Assembly: GCF_012979275.1 (NCBI RefSeq)
Contig: NZ_JABASZ010000037.1
Location: 1-64,000, forward strand
Source: Pseudopontixanthobacter vadosimaris
GTDB lineage: Bacteria; Pseudomonadota; Alphaproteobacteria; Sphingomonadales; Sphingomonadaceae
Direction of reading: 5' to 3'
DNA length: 64,000 nt
Shown here: positions 1-8,759 of the stretch, piece after piece
Layout of the letters: each line of letters opens with the position of its first letter
How positions within the stretch are numbered: position 1 is the first letter of the stretch
Notes under the pieces: model-generated
Told to the model about the DNA's origin: nothing
Seen by the model: only the letters and a program-made list of their open reading frames with translations
Databases searched by the model: none
Translations under genes and position numbers: made by a program

Positions 1-371
1 CGGGGCTGCGGCCGGGTCGTCGCGCGCGGCTCGGGCTCACGCTGCACGCGGGGGGCAGGTTGCGGCTGTCGTTGCGGCCGGGGCTGCGGCTGAAGCGGTT
101 CAGCCATTTCCACGGTATTTTCTGAAACTTCCGGTGCAGGCTCCGGCGCCAGCGTCGGCGCGGTCGCTGCCCGGCTGACCGGCACGGGATCGGGCGCCGT
201 CGCCTCCAGCCCCACATCGGTCGCAAGGCTGACCGTCATCCGTTCCGGCGGAGGCGGCAGGACCGGATTGCGCTCCGGCTGCATCAGCAGGACAGCGACG
301 AGTCCGGCATGCAGGGCAAGCGCCACGCCAAGGCCGATCGCTTCGCCGCGCTTGAGAGTGATGCCCGCCAT
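1..371 (-). CDS. tolA: TolA, cell envelope protein, N-terminal part (3' end outside window)
   Basis: The frame starts at ATG 371 and stays open to the window edge, giving about 123 residues. A basic N-terminus is followed by one hydrophobic segment at about residues 12-30, then a stretch rich in Pro, Glu, Gln and Arg, as expected for the TolA inner-membrane anchor and periplasmic linker. It lies 11 bases after tolR in the order ybgC-tolQ-tolR-tolA. TolA transmits proton-motive force from TolQR to the outer-membrane Tol-Pal proteins. The C-terminal TolA/TonB domain cannot be seen, so a TonB-like protein is the alternative; position favours TolA. Confidence 0.8.
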   Translation of the reverse strand, partial: MAGITLKRGEAIGLGVALALHAGLVAVLLMQPERNPVLPPPPERMTVSLATDVGLEATAPDPVPVSRAATAPTLAPEPAPEVSENTVEMAEPLQPQPRPQRQPQPAPRVQREPEPRATTRPQP

Positions 372-382
372 ATGCCGTCTCG

Positions 383-832
383 CTATGGTGCCGTCGCTGA
401 ACCGTTGGTGACCAGCGATATGGCATTAAAGCCGGCGCGGTTGAGTTCACCCATCACCGCCATGACGCGGCCGTAGTCCAGCGCCCGGTCGGCACGCAGC
501 GTCACCTGCGGCGTTTCGCCGGCATTGCGCTCCAGGGCGGCAAGCGCATCGGGGAAGCCGCCCACGGCCACGCGTTCGTCGCCGATATAGATATAGCCAT
601 CGGCGTCGATGGTGACGGTGACGTCCTCGGCCTCACCCTGCGACGGATTGGCGCGGCTGTCGGGCAGATCGACCGGCACGGCGCTGGTCATCAGCGGGGC
701 GGTGACCATGAAGATGATAAGCAGCACCAGCATGACATCGACGAAGGGCGTCACGTTGATTTCCGCCATCGGCGTGCGCCGCGACGCGCCCCTGCGGCTG
801 CGAGAGCCGCCCGATCCGACGCTCATCCCCAT
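383..832 (-). CDS. tolR: TolR, Tol-Pal proton channel subunit (ExbD/TolR family)
   Basis: This 149-residue protein has one transmembrane helix at about residues 31-49, preceded by the family motif INVTPFVDVMLVLLIIF. Asp32 in the helix corresponds to the proton-carrying Asp of TolR and ExbD. The rest is a periplasmic domain of typical size. With TolQ it forms the stator that energises TolA during outer-membrane constriction at division. The N-terminus carries a short Gly/Ser/Arg-rich cytoplasmic stretch. Its ATG overlaps the tolQ stop by one base, pointing to translational coupling. Confidence 0.95.
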   Translation of the reverse strand: MGMSVGSGGSRSRRGASRRTPMAEINVTPFVDVMLVLLIIFMVTAPLMTSAVPVDLPDSRANPSQGEAEDVTVTIDADGYIYIGDERVAVGGFPDALAALERNAGETPQVTLRADRALDYGRVMAVMGELNRAGFNAISLVTNGSATAP

Positions 833-1539
833 CAGGCCAGCTCCAGTTCCCGGCTGAGGCTGGAGTGGAACCGGTCCGCAAAGCGTTGCAGGCGGCTCTC
901 CAGCGAATTCACCGAATGGCTGAAGCGGTTATAGGCGATGACCGCCGGAATGGCCGCGAACAGGCCGATCGCGGTGGCGAACAGGGCTTCCGAAATGCCG
1001 GGTGCAACCACCGCCAGGCTGGAATTTTCCTGCGCACCGATCTGGAAGAAGCTGTTCATGATACCCCAAACGGTGCCGAACAGTCCGACAAAGGGAGCGA
1101 CGGAGCCGACGGTGGCGAGGAAATTGAGCCGGTCCGCCAGATCGTCGGCTTCCTGCGCCACCTGGCTTTCCATGGTGCTGGCGATCCGCTGGCGCGCGCC
1201 GTCGCGGTCGATTTTTTCTCCACTGGTCGACCGCCGCCATTCGCCGACCGCGGCCATGGCGATGCGGGCGGAAGGGATGTCGCGCTTGCCGCGCTCCGAC
1301 ATGAAGCGGTCGAAATCGTCCGTCTTCCAGAATTCGATCTCATATTTGCGGCATTTCCGCCGCACGGAAACCATACGGGCCGAAAACGACACGATGATCA
1401 TCCAGGTCCAGATACTGGCGAGAACCAGCCCCAGCATCACGGCCTGCACCACGATATCCGCTTCGAGAAAGAGGGTCAGCGGGTTGAGGCGATCCGGCGC
1501 AGCGGCCGCTGCCAGAATGGGAAAAGCGAAAGATGTCAT
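832..1539 (-). CDS. tolQ: TolQ, Tol-Pal proton channel subunit (MotA/TolQ/ExbB)
   Basis: This 235-residue inner-membrane protein has three hydrophobic segments: near residues 28-50, and a pair around 140-165 and 180-200. The latter contain the family signature around VGLFGTVWGIMNSF and the Ala/Gly-rich last helix. It is the ion-conducting partner of TolR. The gene overlaps the upstream ybgC by four bases (ATGA) and tolR by one, so the whole block is read as one operon. The length is standard for the family. Confidence 0.95.
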   Translation of the reverse strand: MTSFAFPILAAAAAPDRLNPLTLFLEADIVVQAVMLGLVLASIWTWMIIVSFSARMVSVRRKCRKYEIEFWKTDDFDRFMSERGKRDIPSARIAMAAVGEWRRSTSGEKIDRDGARQRIASTMESQVAQEADDLADRLNFLATVGSVAPFVGLFGTVWGIMNSFFQIGAQENSSLAVVAPGISEALFATAIGLFAAIPAVIAYNRFSHSVNSLESRLQRFADRFHSSLSRELELA

Positions 1540-2036
1540 GCTGAACTTTCAGGTGATGCGGTAACGGAAGGTTCGGGATCGAGAAAAGTCTGAAACGCCG
1601 CGCGCCAGCCACTCGGCTGACGTCGGGGCTGGCCACCAGGTGCGACGAAGCCGATGCGCAGCGATGCTTCGCTCAAAACTTCGCCTTCTGCGCCGGCACG
1701 GGTCAGGCGCAGCGCACGCTGGTGCATCCGGCAACTGGCCGCGCGCATCCGGGTGCATTCCGTCACGATCAGCACATCGTCATCCAGCCGCGCGGGCCTG
1801 AGATAACGAATGGCGAGATCGGCGACGGCATAGGCCCCCTCGCCCGCCTCGACCGCCGCGCGCTGGTCGATGCCCAGCAGGCGCAGCAGATCGGAGCGGG
1901 CGCGTTCGAACCAGCGGAGATAATTGGCATGATAGACGACGCCCGACAGATCGGTGTCCTCGTAATAGGCCCGCACGGCGAAAAAATGGCGCGTGCCCGC
2001 GATACGGCCGCCGGACGGTTGGGGGAAGATCGTCAT
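1536..2036 (-). CDS. ybgC: YbgC-type acyl-CoA thioesterase (hot-dog fold)
   Basis: The 166-residue product carries the 4-hydroxybenzoyl-CoA thioesterase motif YYEDTDLSGVVYHANYLRW near residues 24-42. The Asp residues at 27-29 and His36 sit in the active-site helix. It hydrolyses acyl-CoA or acyl-ACP thioesters and is the first gene of the tol-pal operon in many Proteobacteria, where it is linked to membrane phospholipid metabolism. The C-terminal 20 residues are Pro/Ser-rich and not conserved. Its stop overlaps the tolQ start (ATGA). Confidence 0.92.
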   Translation of the reverse strand: MTIFPQPSGGRIAGTRHFFAVRAYYEDTDLSGVVYHANYLRWFERARSDLLRLLGIDQRAAVEAGEGAYAVADLAIRYLRPARLDDDVLIVTECTRMRAASCRMHQRALRLTRAGAEGEVLSEASLRIGFVAPGGQPRRQPSGWRAAFQTFLDPEPSVTASPESSA

Positions 2037-2139
2037 GATGCTGGTGCAAGCCTTAGCTTAGCGGCAAAGCGCGCGGCAAGCGGCATAATCGACAAACGGC
2101 CGGTGCCGCGACTGGTAGCGTCGGTTGCAAACCGCCGCT

Positions 2140-2529
2140 TCAGCCCTGGCTCCGGCGGGCGATCATCGGGCCGAGCGGCTCACCGCCGCACAGATGGACA
2201 TGCAGATGCGGCACTTCCTGCCCGCCATGCGCGCCGACATTCGCCAGCAGCCTGTAGCCGGGTTCGACGAGATCGTGGTCGCGCGCGACCTTGCCCACGG
2301 CGCGGATGAAACCGGCGATTTCCTCGTCCGAAGCGCGGGCGGAGAAATCGTCCCAGCTGACATATTCCCCGCGAGGAATGATCAGGATGTGGAGCGCGGC
2401 CTGGGGCGCGATGTCGCGAAAGGCATAGGCCCATTCGTCGGTATAGACCTGTTCGCTCGGGATTTCGCCGCGCAGGATCTTCGCAAATATGTTCTGATCG
2501 TCATAGGGCCGGGTCGCGTCGATCGGCAT
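2140..2529 (-). CDS. HIT family nucleotide-binding protein
   Basis: This 129-residue protein contains the histidine triad HLHVHL at residues 108-113, the nucleotide-phosphate binding and catalytic element of HIT hydrolases. The N-terminal part (NIFAKILRGEIPSEQVYTDE) is typical of the Hint branch. Members hydrolyse AMP-linked substrates such as AMP-lysine. It sits 45 bases after hisE on the same strand. HIT genes are commonly the last gene of the alphaproteobacterial his operon, so co-transcription is likely, though no role in histidine synthesis is established. Confidence 0.93.
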   Translation of the reverse strand: MPIDATRPYDDQNIFAKILRGEIPSEQVYTDEWAYAFRDIAPQAALHILIIPRGEYVSWDDFSARASDEEIAGFIRAVGKVARDHDLVEPGYRLLANVGAHGGQEVPHLHVHLCGGEPLGPMIARRSQG

Positions 2530-2574
2530 GGCGGCGTCTCCTTTACTCCAGCGGGCGGGGATGTCGGCCGCAGC

Positions 2575-2898
2575 TTACCCGCGCGCTGCCTTTTCCTCCA
2601 GCCCCGAAAGCCCTTCGCGCCGGTCGAGTTCCGCAAGCACGTCACCAAGCGGAACGTCCTTGGCATTCAGCAGCACCAGCAGGTGAAACAGGAGGTCGGC
2701 TGCCTCTGCGGTCAGTTCATCGCGATTGCCGGAAAGCGCGGCGATCACGGTTTCCACCGCTTCCTCGCCCAGCTTGCGCGCCATCACCGGCAGACCCCGG
2801 ACGTTCAGCTGCGCGACGTAACTATCGTCAGGGTCCGCGCTGCGGCGGCGGGCGATGATGCTTTCGAGTCTTCCCAAACTATCCATGCCTGCCGCCAT
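2575..2898 (-). CDS. hisE: Phosphoribosyl-ATP pyrophosphohydrolase
   Basis: The 107-residue protein hydrolyses phosphoribosyl-ATP to phosphoribosyl-AMP, step two of histidine synthesis. It shows the MazG-like all-alpha pattern with the metal-binding stretches KLGEEAVETVIAA and EAADLLFHLLVLL. It is a stand-alone HisE, not fused to HisI, as usual in Alphaproteobacteria. The ATG at 2898 has an AAGG element seven bases upstream; an internal ATG at 2886 is possible. It lies in the his block on the minus strand. Confidence 0.93.
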   Translation of the reverse strand: MAAGMDSLGRLESIIARRRSADPDDSYVAQLNVRGLPVMARKLGEEAVETVIAALSGNRDELTAEAADLLFHLLVLLNAKDVPLGDVLAELDRREGLSGLEEKAARG

Positions 2899-2937
2899 GC
2901 CAAGGCCTTAGCGCGGGGGTCAAGCATCGTGACGGCT

Positions 2938-3090
2938 CTAGTCCTCGTCGCGATCCTGCCTGCGCCGCCTGGACGTCTGACGGCCGATCACCAGCCCCAC
3001 AAGCCCGAGGGCGAACAGAGCCAGATTCGACGGTTCGGGCACCGAAACCTGCGCGACGACGAACCAGACAGGAGATTCGGAAAAAATCAT
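2938..3090 (-). CDS. PEP-CTERM micro-protein (50 residues)
   Basis: A short frame runs from ATG 3090 to TAG 2938; a GTG at 3105 would add five residues. Residues 17-40 form a complete PEP-CTERM sorting signal: V-PEP-SN, then the hydrophobic helix LALFALGLVGLVIG, then a basic end with RRRR and an acidic tail. Only about 16 residues precede the PEP motif, with no obvious signal peptide and no passenger domain. PEP-CTERM signals are processed by exosortase at the inner membrane. It lies between hisF and hisE, so it may be made from the his transcript. It could be a real small protein or the 3' remnant of a larger gene. Confidence 0.6.
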   Translation of the reverse strand: MIFSESPVWFVVAQVSVPEPSNLALFALGLVGLVIGRQTSRRRRQDRDED

Positions 3091-3219
3091 ACCCGGCCCA
3101 TTCACCCGAAACTGACGTCATGCAAACAGGATCGGGCAATTGTCCCAAAATGAACCTGCCCTCTTCGGCATGATAAGCACCGGAAAAACCGGCGAAAACG
3201 AAAGTGTTGAGTTCCGGGT

Positions 3220-3999
3220 TCAGTCGGCCGCGCGGGCGGGCAATCCGGCGGCGCGCAGCGCGTCATGCGCTTCGGCAATGGTGTGCATGCCGAAATGGAA
3301 GATGGATGCCGCCAGCACGGCGCTGGCATGGCCCTTCGTCACGCCCTCGACGAGATGATCCAGCGACCCGACGCCGCCGCTGGCGATGACGGGGATGGAA
3401 ACCGCATCGGCGATCCTGCGGGTCAGTTCCAGATCGTAACCGGCCCTGGTTCCATCCCCGTCCATTGAGGTCACGAGCAGTTCGCCCGCGCCCAGCCGGG
3501 CAAGCTCGCGTGCATGGCCTAGAGCATCGATGCCGGTTGCGCGGCGGCCCCCGTGAGTGAAAATCTCCCACCGCCGCTCACCACCGTCATCCCCGACCCG
3601 GCGCGCATCGACGGAGGCGACGACGCATTGGCTGCCGAAGCGGTCGGCAATGTCGCCGACCAGCGCGGGGCGTTCAACCGCTGCGCTGTTCACCGCCACC
3701 TTGTCCGCGCCCGCCAGCAGCAGCGCCCGCGCGTCCTGCGGGCTGCGGACCCCGCCGCCCACGGTCAGCGGCATGAAGCAGACCTCTGCCGTGCGCCTGA
3801 CGATGTCGAGCAGGGTGCCCCGCCCTTCGTGGCTGGCGGATATGTCGAGGAAGCACAATTCGTCGGCACCGGCTGCATCATAGGCCTGCGCCTGTTCGAC
3901 CGGATCGCCCGCATCCTTCAGATCGACGAAATTGACACCTTTCACCACGCGCCCGTCGGCAACGTCGAGGCAGGGAATGACGCGAACACGGACAGTCAT
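3220..3999 (-). CDS. hisF: Imidazole glycerol phosphate synthase, cyclase subunit
   Basis: This 259-residue (beta/alpha)8 barrel carries [15 protein letters not shown] at the N-terminus, with catalytic Asp12, and the second catalytic Asp in TSMDGDGT. Phosphate-binding loops appear as GGGVRS and ASGGVG. With HisH it makes imidazole glycerol phosphate and AICAR. A longer reading frame exists upstream, but [12 protein letters not shown] at 3999 is the conserved start and has a GAGG element nine bases before it. It follows hisA by 10 bases. Confidence 0.96.
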   Translation of the reverse strand: MTVRVRVIPCLDVADGRVVKGVNFVDLKDAGDPVEQAQAYDAAGADELCFLDISASHEGRGTLLDIVRRTAEVCFMPLTVGGGVRSPQDARALLLAGADKVAVNSAAVERPALVGDIADRFGSQCVVASVDARRVGDDGGERRWEIFTHGGRRATGIDALGHARELARLGAGELLVTSMDGDGTRAGYDLELTRRIADAVSIPVIASGGVGSLDHLVEGVTKGHASAVLAASIFHFGMHTIAEAHDALRAAGLPARAAD

Positions 4000-4009
4000 G
4001 CAGCCGCCC

Positions 4010-4738
4010 TCAGGCCCCCGCCGCCATGGCGAGCGCCGCACCGAGATCGAGCCGCCCGGCATACAGCGCGCGCCCGGTTATCACCCCTTCGATGCCTTCG
4101 TCGGCATGGATCGTCAGCATGCGGATATCGTCCAGGCCCTTGACCCCGCCACTGGCGATGACCGGCATGTCCGTCACCCGTGCGAGTTCCACCGTCGCAT
4201 CGATATTACAGCCCTTCAGCATCCCGTCGCGCCCGATATCGGTGAAAAGCAGGCTGGCGACACCGGCATCTTCGAAGCGCCGCGCCATGTCGGCGACCGG
4301 CACGTCGGATATGTCGGCCCAACCGGCGGTGGCGACCATGCCGTCGCGCGCATCGACCGCCACGACGATCCCGCCTTCCCATGTGCGCGCCATGTCCTTG
4401 ACGAAATCGGGATCGGTCAGGGCGGCGGTTCCGATCACTACGCGGCTGACGCCGAGTTCGAACCAGCCTTCCACCGCTTCCGCATTGCGGATTCCGCCGC
4501 CCAGCTGAACATGGCCGGGAAAGCGCGCGACGATCGCCTCGACCGCGGCGCGGTTGCGGCTTTCCCCGGCGAACGCTCCATCGAGATCGACGACATGCAG
4601 ATGGCTGGCACCCGCTTCGGCAAAGGCCTCCGCCTGCGCGGCAGGATCGTCGCCATAGACGGTGGCACGGTTCATATCGCCCTCGGCAAGACGCACGACC
4701 TGGCCGTGTTTGAGATCGATGGCTGGGAAGATAATCAT
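4010..4738 (-). CDS. hisA: Phosphoribosylformimino-AICAR ribotide isomerase
   Basis: This 242-residue (beta/alpha)8 isomerase catalyses the Amadori rearrangement before the HisHF step. The N-terminus [17 protein letters not shown] has catalytic Asp8, and VDARDG carries the conserved central motif. The phosphate-binding loops LGGGIRN and IASGGVKG are clear. The start at 4738 fits the universally conserved beginning, although an in-frame frame extends 12 codons upstream. The gene is 51 bases downstream of an SDR gene that interrupts the usual hisH-hisA junction. Confidence 0.96.
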   Translation of the reverse strand: MIIFPAIDLKHGQVVRLAEGDMNRATVYGDDPAAQAEAFAEAGASHLHVVDLDGAFAGESRNRAAVEAIVARFPGHVQLGGGIRNAEAVEGWFELGVSRVVIGTAALTDPDFVKDMARTWEGGIVVAVDARDGMVATAGWADISDVPVADMARRFEDAGVASLLFTDIGRDGMLKGCNIDATVELARVTDMPVIASGGVKGLDDIRMLTIHADEGIEGVITGRALYAGRLDLGAALAMAAGA

Positions 4739-4789
4739 GCCCGCCGCGCTAGGCTGCGCAGCGCAAAACCGCAATATGGCGCAGCATGC

Positions 4790-5581
4790 TCAGGCATCGG
4801 TGTTGCGCTGGGCCAGCACCACTTCCTGGATGACGGTGCGACGCGGCTGGGTGAGCGCGTAATGCACCGCGACCGCGACGTCCTCCGCGCGCATCATCGC
4901 CTCATCCCGAATTTTGCCGCGCTTTTCCTCTTCGTCCATGTCGGGCTGGAAGTCGCTGCCGGTCAGCGCAGGCGTGATGAGCGACACCTTGATGCCGTCC
5001 TGCGCGATCTCGCGGCGCAGGGCCTCCGCGAAGCCTGCAACGCCGGTCTTGGTGGCAGCGTAGATCGTCGACCCGCCGCCCAGCTTATGCGTGGAATAGC
5101 TGCCGATGAACACCAGATCGCCGCTGCCCGTTCCCTGTTTCCGGATCTGTGCGACCGCCTTGTGAGCACCGATGACGAGGCCGGTAAAATTGTCCGCCAG
5201 GGCATAGCGGATGGCGTCCTCGTCCATGTCGGTCAGGCCTTCTGCCGGGACTGCGGCGCAGAAGATTGCGATGTCGTAGCTGCCGGCGCGGGCGGCGCTC
5301 GCCTCGAAGAAGCGGTCCAGCCCCTCGCGCTCGGCAAGGTCGCAGGCGATGCCGTCACCCGTGCCGACCTCGCCTATGCGTGCGAGCGCATCGGCCAGAT
5401 GATCCTCGTCACGGCCGCAAATGAAGACATCGACTCCCTCGCTCGCCAGAAGGACGGCGATGGCCCGGCCGATGCCGGTCGTGCCCCCGGTGATGATCGC
5501 ATTGCGTCCGGCGAGTTCGGGTCTGGCGGTATGGGCGTCGGAAAGATTGCGGGCATCGGTTCGGCTTGCATGATCGTTCAT
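4790..5581 (-). CDS. Short-chain dehydrogenase/reductase inside the his operon
   Basis: The 263-residue Rossmann protein has the cofactor motif TGGTTGIGRA near residues 31-40, and a catalytic Ser (GSYSTHKLG) with YAATKTG supplying Tyr and Lys. The usual NNAG is replaced by CAAVPAEG. The start at 5581 is supported by AAGGAG ten bases upstream. The substrate is unknown. It lies between hisH and hisA on the same strand with gaps of 76 and 51 bases, so it is probably co-transcribed, but no histidine step requires it. Nearest relatives are generic classical SDRs. Confidence 0.85.
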   Translation of the reverse strand: MNDHASRTDARNLSDAHTARPELAGRNAIITGGTTGIGRAIAVLLASEGVDVFICGRDEDHLADALARIGEVGTGDGIACDLAEREGLDRFFEASAARAGSYDIAIFCAAVPAEGLTDMDEDAIRYALADNFTGLVIGAHKAVAQIRKQGTGSGDLVFIGSYSTHKLGGGSTIYAATKTGVAGFAEALRREIAQDGIKVSLITPALTGSDFQPDMDEEEKRGKIRDEAMMRAEDVAVAVHYALTQPRRTVIQEVVLAQRNTDA

Positions 5582-5657
5582 CTGAAACTTGCTCCTTTGC
5601 AAGGGGTGACGCCCCGCCCGCGCCGCCGTTCCCGCCCGGAGCGCATTCGCCGCGGAT

Positions 5658-6290
5658 CTATGCCGGCTGCCAGTCCAGGAAGCGGCGCAGCATCGCGATG
5701 CCATATCGCTGGCTCTTTTCCGGATGAAACTGCACGCCGGCGATATTGTCGCGCGAGACGGCGGCCACGATACCGCCGCCGTGATCGGTCATCGCCGCCA
5801 CATCCTGTCCGTCATCCGCCACGAAATGGTACGAGTGCAGGAAATAGGCCTCGCCCTCGCGCAGGACAGGATGCTGGCGCGCATGGGGCAGCAGGGCCAC
5901 GTCGTTCCAGCCCATGTGCGGCACCTTGATGGCCTCGTCCGTCCGCTCGACCGGCAGCACGTCGCCGCCGATCCAGTCCAGCCCCGGCGTCTCGCCATGT
6001 TCGTACCCGCGAGTCGCCAGCAATTGCATGCCGACACATATGCCGAGGAAAGGCACGCGCTCGCCCAGCACCCGGTCCTCCAACGCCGCGATCAGGCCGG
6101 TGCAGTTCCGCAGTCCTTCGGCACAGGAGCGGAAGCTGCCGACGCCGGGCAGCACGATCCGCTCGCACCGGCGCAGGACTGCGAGATCGGCGGTGACCTC
6201 GACAGCGTCAGCGCCCGCAGCCTTCAGCGCATTGTGCACGGAATGGAGATTGCCGGCGCCGTAATCGATCAGCGCGACTTTCTCAGCCAC
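5658..6290 (-). CDS. hisH: Imidazole glycerol phosphate synthase, glutaminase subunit
   Basis: This 210-residue class I glutamine amidotransferase has the nucleophile Cys85 in GICVGMQLL and His189/Glu191 in FHPEKS, so the triad is intact. The N-terminal [10 protein letters not shown] and the oxyanion region LPGVGSF are typical. It supplies ammonia to HisF. The best start is a GTG at 6290, which overlaps the hisB stop by eight bases; no ATG gives a sensible N-terminus. It follows hisB directly. Confidence 0.95.
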   Translation of the reverse strand: MAEKVALIDYGAGNLHSVHNALKAAGADAVEVTADLAVLRRCERIVLPGVGSFRSCAEGLRNCTGLIAALEDRVLGERVPFLGICVGMQLLATRGYEHGETPGLDWIGGDVLPVERTDEAIKVPHMGWNDVALLPHARQHPVLREGEAYFLHSYHFVADDGQDVAAMTDHGGGIVAAVSRDNIAGVQFHPEKSQRYGIAMLRRFLDWQPA

Positions 6291-6876
6291 CCAATTGCCC
6301 CTTGGTCGATGGCACCGCCCCGCCCTTGCGCGGATCGATCTCGACCGCCTGACGCAAGGCGCGGGCGAACCCCTTGTAGATGGCCTCGCAGATGTGGTGA
6401 TTGTTGGTGCCGTAGAGCAGTTCGACATGAAGGGTCAGCCCTGCCGTCTGCGCTACCGAATGGAACCAGTGTTCGATGAGTTCGGTATCCCATTCGCCCA
6501 GCTTCTCCTGGCTGAAGCCTGCCCTCCAGACAAGCCAGGGGCGCCCCGAAATGTCGAGCGCCACGCGCGCCAGCGTCTCGTCCATGGGCGAGAAAGCGAG
6601 GCCGTAACGTCCGATCCCCGCCTTGTCGTCCAGCGCCTTGGCCAGCGCCTGCCCGAAGGCGAGCGCGCTGTCTTCCGTGGTATGGTGCTGATCGACATGC
6701 AGATCGCCGTCGACCTTCAGGGTCACGTCGATCAGCGAATGGCGGGAAACCTGTTCGATCATGTGATCGAGAAAGCCGATGCCGGTGGAGATGTCATATT
6801 GTCCGGTGCCGTCGAAATTCACCTCGACCGAGATTTTCGTTTCGGCGGTGTCGCGGGTAATCAGGGCGTGTCGCAT
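6283..6876 (-). CDS. hisB: Imidazoleglycerol-phosphate dehydratase
   Basis: The 197-residue enzyme shows both metal-binding regions, [14 protein letters not shown] and [14 protein letters not shown], and later [16 protein letters not shown]. It is the monofunctional dehydratase, without the phosphatase domain of enteric HisB. The start at 6876 ([13 protein letters not shown]) matches family proteins; longer frames run into the divergent sspB leader. It is the first gene of the minus-strand his block. The 82-base gap to sspB must hold both promoters, but no clear elements could be assigned. Confidence 0.96.
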   Translation of the reverse strand: MRHALITRDTAETKISVEVNFDGTGQYDISTGIGFLDHMIEQVSRHSLIDVTLKVDGDLHVDQHHTTEDSALAFGQALAKALDDKAGIGRYGLAFSPMDETLARVALDISGRPWLVWRAGFSQEKLGEWDTELIEHWFHSVAQTAGLTLHVELLYGTNNHHICEAIYKGFARALRQAVEIDPRKGGAVPSTKGQLGG

Positions 6877-6958
6877 GGCGCGCCTATAGGCTGCGTGCCG
6901 GAGGCGTGCAAAGGATTCCCGCTTGACCGGCGCGGCCGCCCGCGCCACGAAGCGGCGC

Positions 6959-7462
6959 ATGAGCGACAACACGCCCGACAGCCTGATACCCTACGACGAG
7001 ATCGTGCAGGAAGCCTTGCTCGCCGTGGTCGGTAGAGTATTGGGCGAAATCCAGCAGAACGGCAGCGAACTGCCTGGGAATCACCATTTCTATATCACAT
7101 TCAAGACCGGGGCACCGGGCGTCAGCATACCGGACCACCTGCGTGAACGGTTTCCGGATGAAATGACCATCGTGCTGCAGAACAAGTTCTGGGATCTGGC
7201 GGTGGACGATACCCGGTTCTCGGTCGGATTGAGCTTCAACCAGATGGCCTCCAAGCTCGACATTCCTTATTCCGCCATCACCGCCTTCGTCGATCCCGCC
7301 GTGGATTTCGGCCTGCAGTTCCAGGCCAGCGTGGCCGACATGGCGCCTGCCCCGCATGAGGATGCGGAGAACGATCCGACGGAACAGGCGGCGCGTCCGG
7401 TAGTTGAGGATTCCGAAGACGGGTCGAATGTCGTCACCGTCGATTTCGGCAAGAAGAAATAG
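6959..7462 (+). CDS. sspB: SspB, ClpXP adaptor/stringent starvation protein B
   Basis: The 166-residue protein has the alphaproteobacterial SspB pattern: [19 protein letters not shown] at the start, [20 protein letters not shown], and [16 protein letters not shown]. An acidic linker follows and the tail ends [10 protein letters not shown], which resembles the ClpX-docking tail. It delivers ssrA-tagged substrates to ClpXP. The start at 6959 removes a poorly conserved upstream extension. It is divergent from hisB. Confidence 0.9.
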   Translation: MSDNTPDSLIPYDEIVQEALLAVVGRVLGEIQQNGSELPGNHHFYITFKTGAPGVSIPDHLRERFPDEMTIVLQNKFWDLAVDDTRFSVGLSFNQMASKLDIPYSAITAFVDPAVDFGLQFQASVADMAPAPHEDAENDPTEQAARPVVEDSEDGSNVVTVDFGKKK

Positions 7463-7520
7463 GCGCGACCTGCTCACGCAGCCGGCGCGCCGTTCAGGCA
7501 GCGGGGCCAGGCAAAGAACG

Positions 7521-7928
7521 ATGAGCAAGCATATCACCGAACGCGGCGCGAAACAGGTTCGCAAGGCTGCACGCAAGTTGAACGGCCGGACGAACGACAT
7601 CGCCGGGCCGAGCACCAATCCCGCCACGAATCTGCTTATTCAGGACATCTTGCTGCGAAGCGCCGGTCGGCTGACGCGGCATACGCTGGAAAAGGGCCTT
7701 CTGCGCCGCCGCTACGATGCCGAACAGGCGCATCGGATCGTCAAGAATCGTTCGATGCTGAAGACGCTGGCGACCTATGGCGTCACCAAGGTGGCGACAC
7801 GGTCTATCCCCGGTGCCTTGCTGGTGGGCGGCGGGCTGCTGGTGAAAACCATCTACGACCGCAGCTTCAGCAGCCATGAATCGAGGCGCGCCGGTGACAA
7901 GGACCTGGCCGAGCAGGCGAAGAAATAA
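7521..7928 (+). CDS. Conserved small basic protein of unknown function
   Basis: The 135-residue product is rich in Lys and Arg. It has a likely helical central part (LLIQDILLRSAGRLTRHTLEKG) and one hydrophobic stretch near residues 98-112 (IPGALLVGGGLLVKTIY), which could be a single membrane helix near the C-terminus. I recognise no domain. It begins 58 bases after sspB on the same strand and ends 100 bases before gmk. Codon use looks like that of its neighbours, so it is probably a real gene. Confidence 0.7.
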   Translation: MSKHITERGAKQVRKAARKLNGRTNDIAGPSTNPATNLLIQDILLRSAGRLTRHTLEKGLLRRRYDAEQAHRIVKNRSMLKTLATYGVTKVATRSIPGALLVGGGLLVKTIYDRSFSSHESRRAGDKDLAEQAKK

Positions 7929-7954
7929 CCTGGTCGGGTAATAGGAAATTGCGG

Positions 7955-7982
7955 ACCGGCGTCAGCCCTGACCGGCATTTTC
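7955..7982 (+). terminator. Possible weak intrinsic terminator before gmk
   Basis: CCGG and TCAG are followed by CTGA and CCGG, giving a bulged hairpin, with CATTTTCG just downstream. The T run is short. It would separate the small unknown gene from gmk, but the structure is imperfect. Confidence 0.3.
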
Positions 7983-8028
7983 GTCCCGACCTCTTGATTT
8001 TTCGGCCATGCTCGCGGCATCAGCGCGC

Positions 8029-8688
8029 ATGGCCGTTGCAAATCCAGATATCACGCCGAACCCCGACACGCTGCATCGCCGCGGCTTGATGTTCGTATTG
8101 TCCAGCCCCTCGGGCGCGGGGAAAACCACGGTCGCGCATAAATTGCTGCGCGAGGATGGCGCCATCGCCATGTCGGTATCGGTGACCACGCGCGCCATGC
8201 GGCCGGGAGAAGTGGACGGCAGGGACTACATCTTCACCGATCGCACCGTATTCGAAGCGATGGTGGAAAATGGCGAATTCCTCGAATGGGCAGAAGTGTT
8301 CGGCAATTTTTACGGAACACCCAAGGCGCAGATCAAGGCGGGCCTGAAAGCGGGGCAGGATTTTCTGTTCGATATCGACTGGCAGGGTACCCAGCAACTG
8401 TACCAGCGGATGGAGGTAGATGTCGTCCGTGTCTTCCTGCTGCCGCCCAGCATTGCCGAACTCGAACGCCGGCTGTCCTCGCGCGGGACCGACAGCGTCG
8501 ACACCATAGCGGGCCGGATGGCACGCGCTCGCAGCGAGATCAGCCATTGGGATGGTTACGACTACGTCGTCGTCAATGACGATATCGACGCCTGTTTCGA
8601 AAAGGTGCGGGGCATCCTGCAATCCGAACGAATGCGCCGCGCACGCCAGACCGGGCTGGTAGATTTCGTCCGCGACCTGATGCGATAG
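8029..8688 (+). CDS. gmk: Guanylate kinase
   Basis: The 219-residue enzyme phosphorylates GMP to GDP. The P-loop SSPSGAGKTT lies near residues 24-33. The GMP-binding region TTRAMRPGEVDGRDYIFTD, the EWAEVFGNFYGTP segment and the lid arginines in RLSSRGTD follow. The true start is uncertain: ATG 8008, 8029 and 8089 are in frame and none has a clear ribosome binding site. The length and motif spacing favour 8029. Confidence 0.95.
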   Translation: MAVANPDITPNPDTLHRRGLMFVLSSPSGAGKTTVAHKLLREDGAIAMSVSVTTRAMRPGEVDGRDYIFTDRTVFEAMVENGEFLEWAEVFGNFYGTPKAQIKAGLKAGQDFLFDIDWQGTQQLYQRMEVDVVRVFLLPPSIAELERRLSSRGTDSVDTIAGRMARARSEISHWDGYDYVVVNDDIDACFEKVRGILQSERMRRARQTGLVDFVRDLMR

Positions 8689-8759
8689 GTAAGGCCACTG
8701 GCGAATTTGCAGGGGCGGATCGGAAAGGTTCGTTAAAGTTTTCGTGCGAATACAGGCGA

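Noticed and set aside
3932-5929. Open frame of 665 codons opposite hisA and the SDR on the plus strand
   Set aside because: It lies antisense to three well-supported genes, has no recognisable domain and shows the composition expected of the reverse strand in GC-rich DNA.
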